Part shown: in pieces, positions 16,268 through 24,396 of the stretch | Layout of the letters: each line of letters opens with the position of its first letter | Position numbering within the stretch: position 1 is the first letter of the stretch | Assembly (NCBI RefSeq): GCF_014205765.1 | Contig: NZ_JACIIZ010000006.1 | Location: 62,001 to 126,000, forward strand | Direction: 5' to 3' | DNA: 64,000 nucleotides | Source: Nitrospirillum iridis | GTDB lineage: Bacteria; Pseudomonadota; Alphaproteobacteria; Azospirillales; Azospirillaceae | Notes under the pieces: generated by a model | Databases searched by the model: none | Seen by the model: only the letters and a program-made list of their open reading frames with translations | Told to the model about the DNA's origin: nothing | Position numbers and translations under genes: made by a program

Positions 16268-17017
16268 ATGAGAAAAAAATTGGCCGGCAAGGTGGCCTTG
16301 GTTACCGGCGGCTCTCGCGGCATCGGGGCGGCGACGGCGAAGGCCCTGGCTGGTGAAGGGGCGGATGTGGCGATCAGCTATCTGGCCTCGCCCACCCTGG
16401 CTGACGCGGTGGTACGGGACATGCGCGCGCAAGGGCGGCGGGCGGCGGCGTTCAAGGTGGACCAGGGCGATATCCAGGAGGTGGAGGACCTGGTCCGAAG
16501 CGTGGTGGCCCAGTTCGGCCGCCTGGACATCCTGGTCAACAACGCCGGCATGTTCGCCACCGGCGACGTGGATGATCCCGACAGCGATATCGAGGCGTTG
16601 ACCCGGCAGCACACGGTGAACTTCAACGGCGTGGTCACCGCCATCCGCGCGGCATCGCGCGTGCTGGCCGATGATGGCCGCATCATCACGGTGGGGGCAT
16701 GCGTGGCCAGCCGCGTGGGCTTCCCCGGCCTGGCCGACTATACCGCCGCCAAGGCGGCCGTCGCCGGCTACTGCAAGGGGGCCGCCCGAGATCTCGCCCC
16801 CCGCCGCATCACCGTCAACGTGGTCCAGCCCGGGTCCATCGACACCGACCTGAACCCCGCCAACGGCCCGTACGCCGCCGTCCAGATGGCGGCCAACGCC
16901 TTCGGCCGCTACGGCACGCCGGAGGAGGTGGCGGCCGGCATCGTCTTCCTGGCCAGCCCCGACGCCTCCTTCGTCACCGGTTCCGTCCTGACGATAGACG
17001 GCGGCTACGGGGCGTGA
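16268..17017 (+). CDS. short-chain dehydrogenase/reductase (SDR)
   Basis: A 249-residue classical SDR: TGGSRGIG cofactor motif (15-22), NNAG, the YTAAK active site, and the C-terminal GSVLTIDGGYG. One oddity is the segment before the active-site Tyr, which reads VGACVASRVG. Close relatives have a Ser where this protein has Ala (GSC becoming GAC), so the usual catalytic Ser may be missing or displaced to the following VAS. Divergent from the Gfo/Idh/MocA gene across a 211-bp region containing the small palindrome TTGTACAA. Substrate unknown. Confidence 0.87.
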   Translation: MRKKLAGKVALVTGGSRGIGAATAKALAGEGADVAISYLASPTLADAVVRDMRAQGRRAAAFKVDQGDIQEVEDLVRSVVAQFGRLDILVNNAGMFATGDVDDPDSDIEALTRQHTVNFNGVVTAIRAASRVLADDGRIITVGACVASRVGFPGLADYTAAKAAVAGYCKGAARDLAPRRITVNVVQPGSIDTDLNPANGPYAAVQMAANAFGRYGTPEEVAAGIVFLASPDASFVTGSVLTIDGGYGA

Positions 17018-17030
17018 CCGCGCCGGCCGA

Positions 17031-17702
17031 TCAGGTGCCGGGGCTCAATTGGTCGACCAGGGCCTCGGCCCCCTTCTCGATACCGGTCTTGGCCGCCCCC
17101 AGCGCGCCGAAACTGGCACCGATGTTCATGGCGCCGGGGTACTGCTTGGTGATGTAGGCGGACAGCAGCTTGCCGCTGGCGGCGTCCTGGATCTCAACGG
17201 CGTACACGACCGAACCGCTGACCATCCCCTGGCGTCCCCGGACGGCCTGCACGCCGTTGTACAAGCCGCCCGCCAGGTCGAAATGGCTGAAGGGCCCGAT
17301 CACGGCCGGTGTGGTGGTCGCCCCGGTCAACGTCAAACGGACGCGCAGGGTACCCCGCCCCGCCGTGCCGGCGATCTGAAAGCGTGTCGCCAGCTTCTCC
17401 CGGAACTGGGCCTGCATATAATCGGCCAGCTCCACCTTGTCCTTTTCCTCCATATCACCGAACTGGCCATCGGCACCGTAATAGATCGCCACCGGATCGA
17501 TGATCACCTTGGTATAGGACCGCCAGTCCACCGGCGTGGAATAGCGATAGGGAACGCGGCCGCTGTCATCGGATGGGTCGGGCCGGAGATAGGGGGCGGA
17601 GGCGATATCCCGATACGGGGCGGGATCGATGCTGCCGCAGCCGGCCAAAAGGGCGCACGCGGCCATCAGCGGCAACAGCCGCCGGGTCAACAACAGGGAC
17701 AT
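17031..17702 (-). CDS. DUF3313 family lipoprotein
   Basis: A 223-residue exported lipoprotein: MSLLLTRRLLPLMAACALLAGC gives a signal peptide with lipobox LLAGC. The mature part has KVIIDPVAIYYG and a C-terminal Gly/Ala-rich segment (GASFGALGAAK), consistent with DUF3313. These are envelope proteins of unknown function. The ATG at 17702 has GGAG upstream; a GTG at 17714 is a less likely start. It lies downstream of the TetR gene in the same direction. A TetR-type operator-like site sits 145 bp ahead of it, suggesting repression by that TetR. Confidence 0.8.
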   Translation of the reverse strand: MSLLLTRRLLPLMAACALLAGCGSIDPAPYRDIASAPYLRPDPSDDSGRVPYRYSTPVDWRSYTKVIIDPVAIYYGADGQFGDMEEKDKVELADYMQAQFREKLATRFQIAGTAGRGTLRVRLTLTGATTTPAVIGPFSHFDLAGGLYNGVQAVRGRQGMVSGSVVYAVEIQDAASGKLLSAYITKQYPGAMNIGASFGALGAAKTGIEKGAEALVDQLSPGT

Positions 17703-17846
17703 TGGTGTCTCCACAAGGGCATGGGGGCGCTGTTCCGGCCGGAAGGACCGGCCGAATCAATCGCGCGATGAAAGCAACGACGTACCGCGATGGTCGGCCA
17801 ACAGGCGACCGATCGCCGAGCGCCACCCTAGCAATCCATAAACAAT

Positions 17847-17858
17847 CCGTCTAGTCGG
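17847..17858. promoter_or_regulatory. TetR-type operator-like site ahead of the DUF3313 gene
   Basis: CCGTCTAGTCGG, a near-palindrome of the CCGACYRGTCGG kind often bound by TetR repressors. With flanks (17844-17862) it matches the site at 18577-18595 in 16 of 19 positions and the same orientation. It lies between the tetR stop codon and the lipoprotein start. Confidence 0.5.
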
Positions 17859-17894
17859 TTTTTGTGATTTCCTCCCGTCGGGAGTTGGACGGCC

Positions 17895-18476
17895 TTAAAA
17901 CGCCTTGGCACCCGCGCCGGCCGCCGCCCAACGCCGGCTGTCGGCCAGCAGATCGAACAGGCGCGCCCGCTCTTCATCCCCCAGTGGCGAAAGCCCGAAG
18001 ATGGTCGTGACAGCCAAGCCCTGGGCCGCGACCCAGCGCAGCGTCGCCAAATCGGGATCCGCGGCCTCCGCCCGGATCCTTTCCACCACAGGGGCGGTTT
18101 CCGACCGCACGGTCGACAGCAACTGGGGATCTTCCGCCATCGCCCCCAACAGCGCAAACGCCACCGAGTGGGGGTTCGACACCACGTCGCGCAGGGTTTC
18201 GATATGCGCCACAAGCTGGGCCTCGGGATGATCGGGCCCCAGCTTCGCCAGCAGGGCACGGGTCACGTCGGCGGAATAGACCATCTGGTGTTCAAGCAGG
18301 GCCTCCAGCACCGCCTGCTTGGTCTTGAACTGATGCATCACCCCGCCCTTGCTGATGCCGCTTTCCCGCGCGATGGCGTCCAGCGTCAACTTGCCGGCCC
18401 CATCTCGGGCAATGATGGTCAGTGCCGCCTTGATGACGGCGGCGCGGGTACGTTCTGAACGGGTGGCGTTGTCCAT
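17895..18476 (-). CDS. TetR-family transcriptional repressor
   Basis: A 193-residue regulator with an N-terminal helix-turn-helix (LTLDAIARESGISKGGVMHQF, about 31-51) of TetR type, followed by an all-helical ligand-binding domain ending in a TetR_C-like segment. The ATG at 18476 gives the usual short MDNATRSER leader; reading further upstream is not supported. Two matching operator-like sites flank the gene, one about 105 bp upstream of its start and one between it and the DUF3313 lipoprotein. Autoregulation plus control of the lipoprotein is therefore likely. Ligand unknown. Confidence 0.88.
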   Translation of the reverse strand: MDNATRSERTRAAVIKAALTIIARDGAGKLTLDAIARESGISKGGVMHQFKTKQAVLEALLEHQMVYSADVTRALLAKLGPDHPEAQLVAHIETLRDVVSNPHSVAFALLGAMAEDPQLLSTVRSETAPVVERIRAEAADPDLATLRWVAAQGLAVTTIFGLSPLGDEERARLFDLLADSRRWAAAGAGAKAF

Positions 18477-18579
18477 GGGGGCGCTCGTGGGGATGGAACG
18501 GATGTACCGGTGGCGGCGATCCCGCGATGGTCCGGCAACGGTAGTGATCCGATTACCCCGTCGACACGGGAAAGGCAAT

Positions 18580-18591
18580 CCGACTGGTCTG
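18580..18591. promoter_or_regulatory. TetR-type operator-like site upstream of tetR
   Basis: CCGACTGGTCTG, one base from a perfect CCGACTGGTCGG-like dyad and nearly the same as the site at 17847-17858. It is in the presumed promoter of the tetR gene, beside a REP-like element. Confidence 0.5.
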
Positions 18592-18607
18592 TTTCCGCCG
18601 TGGGGCG

Positions 18608-18640
18608 GATCGCCCGAAGGCGGAATCGCCTTTGGGCGTG
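18608..18640. repeat. REP-like palindromic element, copy 1
   Basis: A 33-bp sequence built round the hairpin GCCCGAAGGC / GCCTTTGGGC, 31/33 identical to the copy at 22809-22841. It is followed by CCGGCTATAGC (18646-18656), which abuts the stop codon of the large regulator. Copies in two intergenic places point to a dispersed element. Confidence 0.7.
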
Positions 18641-18655
18641 CGCAACCGGCTATAG

Positions 18656-21600
18656 CTAACAGGCCACACCGGGGGCCCGAAACGGTATGACCTCCGCTTC
18701 CCAGCCCTGGCGCGACGGCGGGCGCGGGGCGCCAGGCGCTGCCACGCCACCCTCCCGCAGGCTAGCCGGCGGCGGATTGGCCATGTCCTGGGTCAGACCG
18801 GCCAGCAGATGGCGGGCGACGGCCAGATCGGCGGTGTCGAAGCCTTCGGTAAAACGGCTGTAGACGCCGCTGAGCAAGGCATGGGCATCGGTCTGGCGCC
18901 CCTGGCCACGCCACAGCCGCGCCAAGCTGGTGGCGGCCCGCAATTCCCAGGATAGGGCGCCCTGCCGCCGGGCCCAGTCCAGAGCCTCGTGGAAATACGC
19001 CTCGGCGCCCATCACATCATCGCCCAGCAACAGGTCACCCTTGACGCGCAGCAGTTCCGGCATGCACCAGCGGATGCCGCCCGCATCGGACCGGGCCAAG
19101 GCCTGATCCACCGCCTGCAGCCCCTCGCGCACCTGCCCGGCCCGGCCCAGGCATTCCGCCCAATCACCCAGATAGCCGACGTAGCGCAGGGCGAAATTAA
19201 GGTCCGCCAGATCCTCCAAGGCGGCGCCCATGCCGGCCAGGCCGGGGGCCGTCGCTTCCCGGGCGACATGCAGCCGATGCCTGAAATACCGTCCAAGGAC
19301 GGCCCACGGCCCCAAGCCGTGGCGGGTGGAATGATCCTGCAGCAGGCTGACATAGCGGTCGGTCGCCGTCAGATCCCCGACCAGCAAGGCCACCTGGCAA
19401 GCGGCGGTGGCCAGCACGTAGCCCAGCGTCAGGGCATGGTCCATCGCCCGCGCCTCCTCGACCGCCGTGCTCATCATGGCCATCGCCTGCTCCGGGCAAC
19501 CCTGGATCCATAGGATGACTGACAGCGGCACGCTGGCCGCCACCCGCTGGTCATACTGATAACGGACGAGATGGCCCCGATGGGCGGGCCGGACATAGCG
19601 CCTCAGCCCCTCCTCGATATGGTGGCGGGCGGTCGCGTGATCGCCGATCAGGTGCAGGGCGAAGCCGCGGATGCGGTCGGCCGCCATCAAGTCCACAGGA
19701 TCGCCCGACCGGGCCGCCACCAGCCGGAAACGATCCGAAATCTCCAGCGCCCGGGCGTAGCGGCCCTCGTTGAAGGTTTCGACGAACAATCCCCAAAGGG
19801 CGCGCAGTTGATAGTCCAAATTGTCCAGCCGTTGCGCCAGAGCCAGCGCCTGGTTCAGCGCCGCCCTGATTTCCGGCCCGGGGCCCTTGGTGTAAATCAG
19901 CGACAGGCCCAGCGCCGTCAGCAGGCGCAGGATGCGGTCGGCCTCGGCCCCCCGAACCGCGTCCGCCGCCATCATGCCGGGCGGCATCTGGTCCAGCGCG
20001 CGCCTCACCCCTTCCCGGCACTCGTTCATCAGCGACAGCTGCATCCACAGCGGCACGGCGGCGGCGGTCAGGGCGATGCCCAGGCTGGCGTCGCCCTCCG
20101 GGCCAAAGGCCCAAAGCAGGGCCGCCCGCAGGTTGTCGACCTGCCGGCCGTGGACATCCAGCCATTCCGCCGTCGGCCGGCGGTCCCATTCCTGTTCCGC
20201 CCGAACCAGCAGGTCGCGATGGCATTCCGCATGTCGACGCCGCACCTGTGCCAGGTCACCACTTTCCGTCAGTTTCTCCAGGGCATAGGCCCGCGTCATC
20301 TCCAGCAACCGGTAGGTGATCTGGGCGCCACCAGCATCGGAGACCAAGAGGGACTTCGCCACCAGATTCGCCAGCGCCGCCAGAACGTCGGCCTGGTTCA
20401 GCGCCGCATCGCCCGCCACGGCGGCGGCGGATTCCATGGCGAATCCACCCGCGAATACCGACAGACGGTGCAGCACGGCACGTTCCACCGCCGGCAGCAG
20501 CTCATAGCTCCAGTCCAGCATCGCACGCAGCGTCTGGTGCCGGGGCAAGGCCGTGCGCCGCCCCCGCACCAGCAGGGCGAAACGGTCGTTCAGACGGGCG
20601 GCCAGGCCCCGCAGGCCGAACAGGTCCAAACGCGCCGCCGCCAGCTCGATGGCCAGCGGAATGCCGTCCAGGCCCCGGCAGATTTCCACCACCAGGGGCA
20701 CTTCCGCGTCACCGAAGCAAAAGGTGTCCACACTGGCCGTGGCCCGCTCGACAAACAGCTCCACCGCCGAAAAGGTCATGGCTTGCGCCGCGTCCAGGGT
20801 GGCGGTCACCGGCGGCGTCTCCAGCGACGCCAGGCGTTGCACCCATTCCCCCTCGGCCAGCAAGGGCTCCCGGCTGGTGGCCAGGATATGCACGCCGGGC
20901 GCCCCGCGCAGCACGGCTTCGGCCAGGACGGCCGCCGTGCCCACCACGTGCTCGCAGTTGTCCAGGACCAGCAACAGCCGCTTGTCCCGCAGGATGCCGG
21001 CAAGGTCGGCGATGGAATCGATGGCCACACCCAGGGCTCCGGCCAGGACGCTGGCGGCCAACGTGGCGTCGGCGAGGGTGGCGTTGTTCACCGGCGCGAA
21101 ATCGACAAAGCGCACACCATGTTCGTAACCCGGCGCCAGTTCCTCGGCCAACGCCAAGGCCACCGTCGTCTTGCCGATGCCGCCCGGCCCCACCAGGGTG
21201 ATGAAACGCCGCGCCGGCAGTTGCCCGGCCAGCGCGCGGATGATGGCCGCCCGGCCGACCACCCGGGTCAGGCGCACCGGCAGGTTGTGGGGGACGCTCA
21301 AAGCGACCGGGGGGGCCGCCAGCGGGGGCGGGTGGTCCCCTTCTTCCAGACGGGTGATGGGTGCCACGAAGCAATAGCCGCGCCCGGGAATGTTGGCAAT
21401 GTAGCGGGCGCCGTCGCGCCCATCGCCCAAGGCCTTGCGCAGGGCGGCGATATTGACCCGCAGGTTGGCGTCATCAACGTGGGTGTCGGGCCAGACATTG
21501 GCGACCAATTCGTCCTTGGCCACGACCTGGCCGGCCCGCTCCGCCAAAACGACGAGAATGTCCAAGGCCCTGCTGCCCAGACGCAAAGGTACGTCGCCAT

Positions 21601-21685
21601 CCAGCAGGACCTTGCGGCCGGGAACAAGCCGAAAGGGACCGAACGTGAGTATCCGTTCGAAGCCTGAGCCAACCGGACCGGTCAT
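18656..21685 (-). CDS. winged-helix / NB-ARC-like ATPase / TPR transcriptional regulator
   Basis: A 1009-residue regulator in three parts. An OmpR-type winged helix (about 10-105; LRLGSRALDILVVLAERAG, then GRGYCFVAP) binds DNA. A STAND-type NTPase follows, with P-loop GPGGIGKTT, Walker B LLLVLDNCEH, the sensor ATSREPL and GIPLAIELAAARL. The C-terminal half is a long run of TPR-like helical repeats. This predicted-ATPase architecture (COG3903-like, related to AfsR/MalT-type switches) is common in soil proteobacteria, with unknown signals. The ATG at 21685 follows a G-rich ribosome site. No obvious target gene is nearby except the divergent PEBP protein. Confidence 0.88.
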   Translation of the reverse strand: MTGPVGSGFERILTFGPFRLVPGRKVLLDGDVPLRLGSRALDILVVLAERAGQVVAKDELVANVWPDTHVDDANLRVNIAALRKALGDGRDGARYIANIPGRGYCFVAPITRLEEGDHPPPLAAPPVALSVPHNLPVRLTRVVGRAAIIRALAGQLPARRFITLVGPGGIGKTTVALALAEELAPGYEHGVRFVDFAPVNNATLADATLAASVLAGALGVAIDSIADLAGILRDKRLLLVLDNCEHVVGTAAVLAEAVLRGAPGVHILATSREPLLAEGEWVQRLASLETPPVTATLDAAQAMTFSAVELFVERATASVDTFCFGDAEVPLVVEICRGLDGIPLAIELAAARLDLFGLRGLAARLNDRFALLVRGRRTALPRHQTLRAMLDWSYELLPAVERAVLHRLSVFAGGFAMESAAAVAGDAALNQADVLAALANLVAKSLLVSDAGGAQITYRLLEMTRAYALEKLTESGDLAQVRRRHAECHRDLLVRAEQEWDRRPTAEWLDVHGRQVDNLRAALLWAFGPEGDASLGIALTAAAVPLWMQLSLMNECREGVRRALDQMPPGMMAADAVRGAEADRILRLLTALGLSLIYTKGPGPEIRAALNQALALAQRLDNLDYQLRALWGLFVETFNEGRYARALEISDRFRLVAARSGDPVDLMAADRIRGFALHLIGDHATARHHIEEGLRRYVRPAHRGHLVRYQYDQRVAASVPLSVILWIQGCPEQAMAMMSTAVEEARAMDHALTLGYVLATAACQVALLVGDLTATDRYVSLLQDHSTRHGLGPWAVLGRYFRHRLHVAREATAPGLAGMGAALEDLADLNFALRYVGYLGDWAECLGRAGQVREGLQAVDQALARSDAGGIRWCMPELLRVKGDLLLGDDVMGAEAYFHEALDWARRQGALSWELRAATSLARLWRGQGRQTDAHALLSGVYSRFTEGFDTADLAVARHLLAGLTQDMANPPPASLREGGVAAPGAPRPPSRQGWEAEVIPFRAPGVAC

Positions 21686-22165
21686 GCCATGCCCCCCACG
21701 GCCCCACGCCCCCTTCCCACAGCCACAGGCGGCCAACGACACCGGACAGGCCGACGCCTATCATTCACCGGCGAAATAACTCAAGGGATGCTGTCCCAGG
21801 AAAGGGGATTGAGCAATTGTTCTTGCGGCAATACCCCCTTAAGACAGCAGGAATTGAAAAAAAGCGCGCCATTCTCCTATACGCGGACCGATTTGGCGCT
21901 TCACCGTTACTCGTGAGCGCGCGCACCGAATCCTTGCCCGGGGCATCTTACAAAAAAATACAGCGCTTAATTCGCCCCCATGGGCCACGGCGGGCAAACT
22001 TCCCTCATCGCAAAATCGGCCCTGGGGTCGCGTATGGGAGGTGGCGGTGGACGGGGACGCCCCCCGCCCAGCCACGCGCGTGCGCGGCGCTTGGCCAAAT
22101 GATTGAAAACATCTTGAGTTTTGCACGCTTTATCGTGCCATATGCGGGGGTTAAGAAGGGACCCC
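21686..22165. other. 480-bp divergent intergenic region, AT-richer
   Basis: Lies between the large regulator and the PEBP gene and is noticeably AT-richer than its flanks in places. I see a small hairpin, GCACG-N6-CGTGC, at 22123-22138, about 30 bp before the PEBP start, and no convincing ORF or promoter hexamers. It presumably holds both divergent promoters. Confidence 0.4.
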
Positions 22166-22804
22166 ATGCAGATCACCAGCAACAGTTTCCGTGACGGTGG
22201 CCGCCTGCCAGACGCCTGCGCCTTCGCCGTCGCCTCGCCCGCCGGACGTGTCCGCCCAGGCCCGAACCGCAATCCGCACATCGCATGGAGCGATCCGCCG
22301 GTGGGAACGCGCTCCTTCGTGCTGACCATGTATTGCCCCGACGCCCCCCACCGCTGGCACGATGCCAACCGTCACGGGCGGACCCTATCGCCCGACATGC
22401 CGCGTGTGCCCTTTCATCATTGGATCCTGATCGACCTGTCCCCCCGGCTGCGGGAAATCAAGGAGGGACGGCACAGTGCTGGCATCACCAACCGGGGCAA
22501 GGCCGGCCCTTCGGCGCCGGAAGCGGGCGCCCGCCACGGGATGAACGACTTCACGATACTGTTCTTGGAGGACCGCGCGCGCATCGGCGACTATTACGGC
22601 TATGACGGTCCCTGCCCGCCGTGGAACGACAGCATCTTCCACCGCTATATCTTCACCATCCATGCCCTGGACATCCCGCGGCTGGCGGTGGTCGGCCCCA
22701 TCAACAGCACATCCACCCTGCTGGCCATGACCGGCCATGTCCTGGGCCAGGCCAGCATGGTGGGTGGGTATTCGCTGAACCCGGCCCTGCTTGGCACCAA
22801 CTAG
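22166..22804 (+). CDS. YbhB/YbcL-type PEBP (Raf-kinase-inhibitor-like) family protein
   Basis: A 212-residue member of the phosphatidylethanolamine-binding fold. Family markers in order are ITSNSFRDGGRLP, NRNPHIAWSDPPVGTRSFVL, the ligand-pocket segment GYDGPCPP, HRYIFTIHALDI, and the closing GHVLGQASMVGGY. Bacterial members are soluble, of uncertain role, and thought to bind small anionic or phospho-ligands. AAGAAGGGA precedes the ATG at 22166. It is divergent from the large NTPase regulator and could be a target. A REP-like element lies four bases after its stop codon. Confidence 0.85.
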   Translation: MQITSNSFRDGGRLPDACAFAVASPAGRVRPGPNRNPHIAWSDPPVGTRSFVLTMYCPDAPHRWHDANRHGRTLSPDMPRVPFHHWILIDLSPRLREIKEGRHSAGITNRGKAGPSAPEAGARHGMNDFTILFLEDRARIGDYYGYDGPCPPWNDSIFHRYIFTIHALDIPRLAVVGPINSTSTLLAMTGHVLGQASMVGGYSLNPALLGTN

Positions 22805-22808
22805 AGCA

Positions 22809-22841
22809 GATCGCCCAAAGGTGGAATCGCCTTTGGGCGTG
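22809..22841. repeat. REP-like palindromic element, copy 2
   Basis: A 33-bp near-identical copy of 18608-18640 with a perfect 9-bp stem (GCCCAAAGG / CCTTTGGGC). It directly follows the PEBP stop codon and is followed by the hairpin at 22865-22906. The two copies bracket the regulator/PEBP pair. Confidence 0.7.
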
Positions 22842-22864
22842 AAGCTGCTCGCGGACAGACTCAG

Positions 22865-22906
22865 CTATAGCCGGCTGTGGTTCCGATTAAACGCAGCCGG
22901 CTATAG
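22865..22906. terminator. hairpin between convergent PEBP and MFS genes
   Basis: A 13-bp perfect stem, CTATAGCCGGCTG pairing with CAGCCGGCTATAG, and a 16-base loop, between the convergent PEBP and MHS-transporter genes. CCGGCTATAG also occurs beside REP copy 1, so it belongs to the same repeat family and may serve as a two-way terminator. Confidence 0.6.
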
Positions 22907-22924
22907 GCTGTGACAACCGGGCCC

Positions 22925-24226
22925 TCAGGGCCCCAGCGTCTCCACCGCCACCGCGACCGTGGCGCGCCCACGCAGGGGATAGAGGGCTGCCAAGCTGATG
23001 ATGGCCGCCACCGTCAGGTAGAGCCCGACATACGGCAGGCCGCCCGATTGGGCCAGGGACTGCGCCAGCACGGGCGCGATGCCGCCGCCCAGGATGCCAC
23101 CCAGGTTGAAGGTCATGGAGGTGCCGGTATAGCGCACCCGGGCCGGGAACAGGCTGGGCAGCCAAGCGCCCAGCGGGCCATAGACAAAGCCCATGACCAG
23201 CAAAGCCAGGCAGAGGAACAGGGCGACGATGGCGAGGGAGCCGCTGGCCATCATGGGCGCCAGCACCAGCCCGACCCCCACCGTCATGACGCAACCGGCC
23301 ATCAGCACACGGCGCGGTGACGCCTTGTCCGCCCACCAGCCCGCCAGGACGATGCCCAGGGCCAGGAACAGGATGGCCCCCAACTGCACCCCCAGGAAGG
23401 CGGTGCGGCTGTAGCCCAGGGTGGTGGTGCCGTAGCCGAGCGCGAAGGCGGTCGCGAGGTAGAACAGGGCGAAACAGACGATGGCGGCGAAGGTGCCGCC
23501 GATGGTCTGGCGGGGATAGTCGCGGGCCACCTCCGCCAGAGGGACGGTCGGCGGCGGCGCCTCCTGCAGCGCCTGGGCGAAGGCGGGGGTCTCCGTCAGC
23601 TTCAGGCGCACCCACAGGCCCAAAAGCACCAGCACGGCGCTGCCCAGGAAGGGGAGGCGCCAGCCCCAAGCCTGGAACTGGCCGGGCGTCAGCAACTCCC
23701 CCAGCAGCAGGAACAGGCCGTTGGCGGCGATGAAGCCCACCGGCGCGCCGATCTGCGGGAACATGCCATAGCGGGCGCGGTGGCTGGGCGGCGCGTTCTC
23801 CACCGCCAGCAGGACGGCACCACCCCATTCGCCACCCAGGCCGAAACCCTGGCCGAAGCGCAGCACACACAACAGCGCCGGCGCCAGCCAGCCGATGCTG
23901 TCATAGGTGGGCAACAGCCCGATCAGCACCGTGGACCCGCCCATCAGCAACAGCGACGCCACCAGGGTGGACTTGCGGCCGACGCGGTCACCGAAATGGC
24001 CGAAGACGATGGAACCCAGGGGACGCGCCAGGAAGGCGATGCCGAAGCTGCCATAGGAGAGCATGAGCTGCGCCGAGGGGGACGCCGCGGGAAAGAACAG
24101 CGGCCCGAAGACCAGCGAGGCGGCCGTGGCATAGATGTAAAAATCATAGAACTCGACCGCGGTGCCCACCAGGCTGGCCACCAGCACACGCGCCGATGAC
24201 GGACGCCCCCGTCCCTGTGCCGCCAT
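22925..24226 (-). CDS. MHS-family (metabolite:H+ symporter) MFS transporter
   Basis: A 433-residue inner-membrane permease with 12 helices. The metabolite:H+ symporter signatures are clear: TAVEFYDFYIYATAASLVFG at the start, RPLGSIVFGHFGDRVGRK in loop 2-3, and RFGQGFGLGGEWGGAVLLAVE in helix 4. Relatives import aromatic acids, shikimate, dicarboxylates or betaines. AGAGGGGG precedes the ATG at 24226. Divergent from the double-HTH GntR-like regulator and next to the tannase-like esterase cluster, it probably imports a hydrolysis product such as a hydroxybenzoate; this is inference. Confidence 0.88.
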   Translation of the reverse strand: MAAQGRGRPSSARVLVASLVGTAVEFYDFYIYATAASLVFGPLFFPAASPSAQLMLSYGSFGIAFLARPLGSIVFGHFGDRVGRKSTLVASLLLMGGSTVLIGLLPTYDSIGWLAPALLCVLRFGQGFGLGGEWGGAVLLAVENAPPSHRARYGMFPQIGAPVGFIAANGLFLLLGELLTPGQFQAWGWRLPFLGSAVLVLLGLWVRLKLTETPAFAQALQEAPPPTVPLAEVARDYPRQTIGGTFAAIVCFALFYLATAFALGYGTTTLGYSRTAFLGVQLGAILFLALGIVLAGWWADKASPRRVLMAGCVMTVGVGLVLAPMMASGSLAIVALFLCLALLVMGFVYGPLGAWLPSLFPARVRYTGTSMTFNLGGILGGGIAPVLAQSLAQSGGLPYVGLYLTVAAIISLAALYPLRGRATVAVAVETLGP

Positions 24227-24333
24227 CGCAGCCCCCTCTCTCAAGCAACTTCCCGGATCCGGTATGACCGCCATGGGCAACGGGGTCAAGGCGCGCCGCC
24301 GAGCACGAAGCGGCATAAGGCGCATTGACAAAA

Positions 24334-24348
24334 GTTATGCTTTATAAC
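24334..24348. promoter_or_regulatory. operator-like dyad in the MHS/GntR intergenic region
   Basis: GTTAT-GCTTT-ATAAC, a 5-bp perfect dyad that begins three bases after a TTGACA hexamer (24325-24330) and lies upstream of both divergent genes. The position fits an operator for the neighbouring GntR-like protein; the sequence alone is weak. Confidence 0.35.
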
Positions 24349-24396
24349 AGTGTTTACTCAACACGGTCCGCAGAGGCCGGCACGGGGAGACCTGAC

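Noticed and set aside
24325-24351. TTGACA followed by TATAAC as a sigma-70 promoter for the GntR-like gene
   Set aside because: The spacer is only 12 bases, too short for a normal promoter; the dyad it contains was kept as a weak operator candidate.
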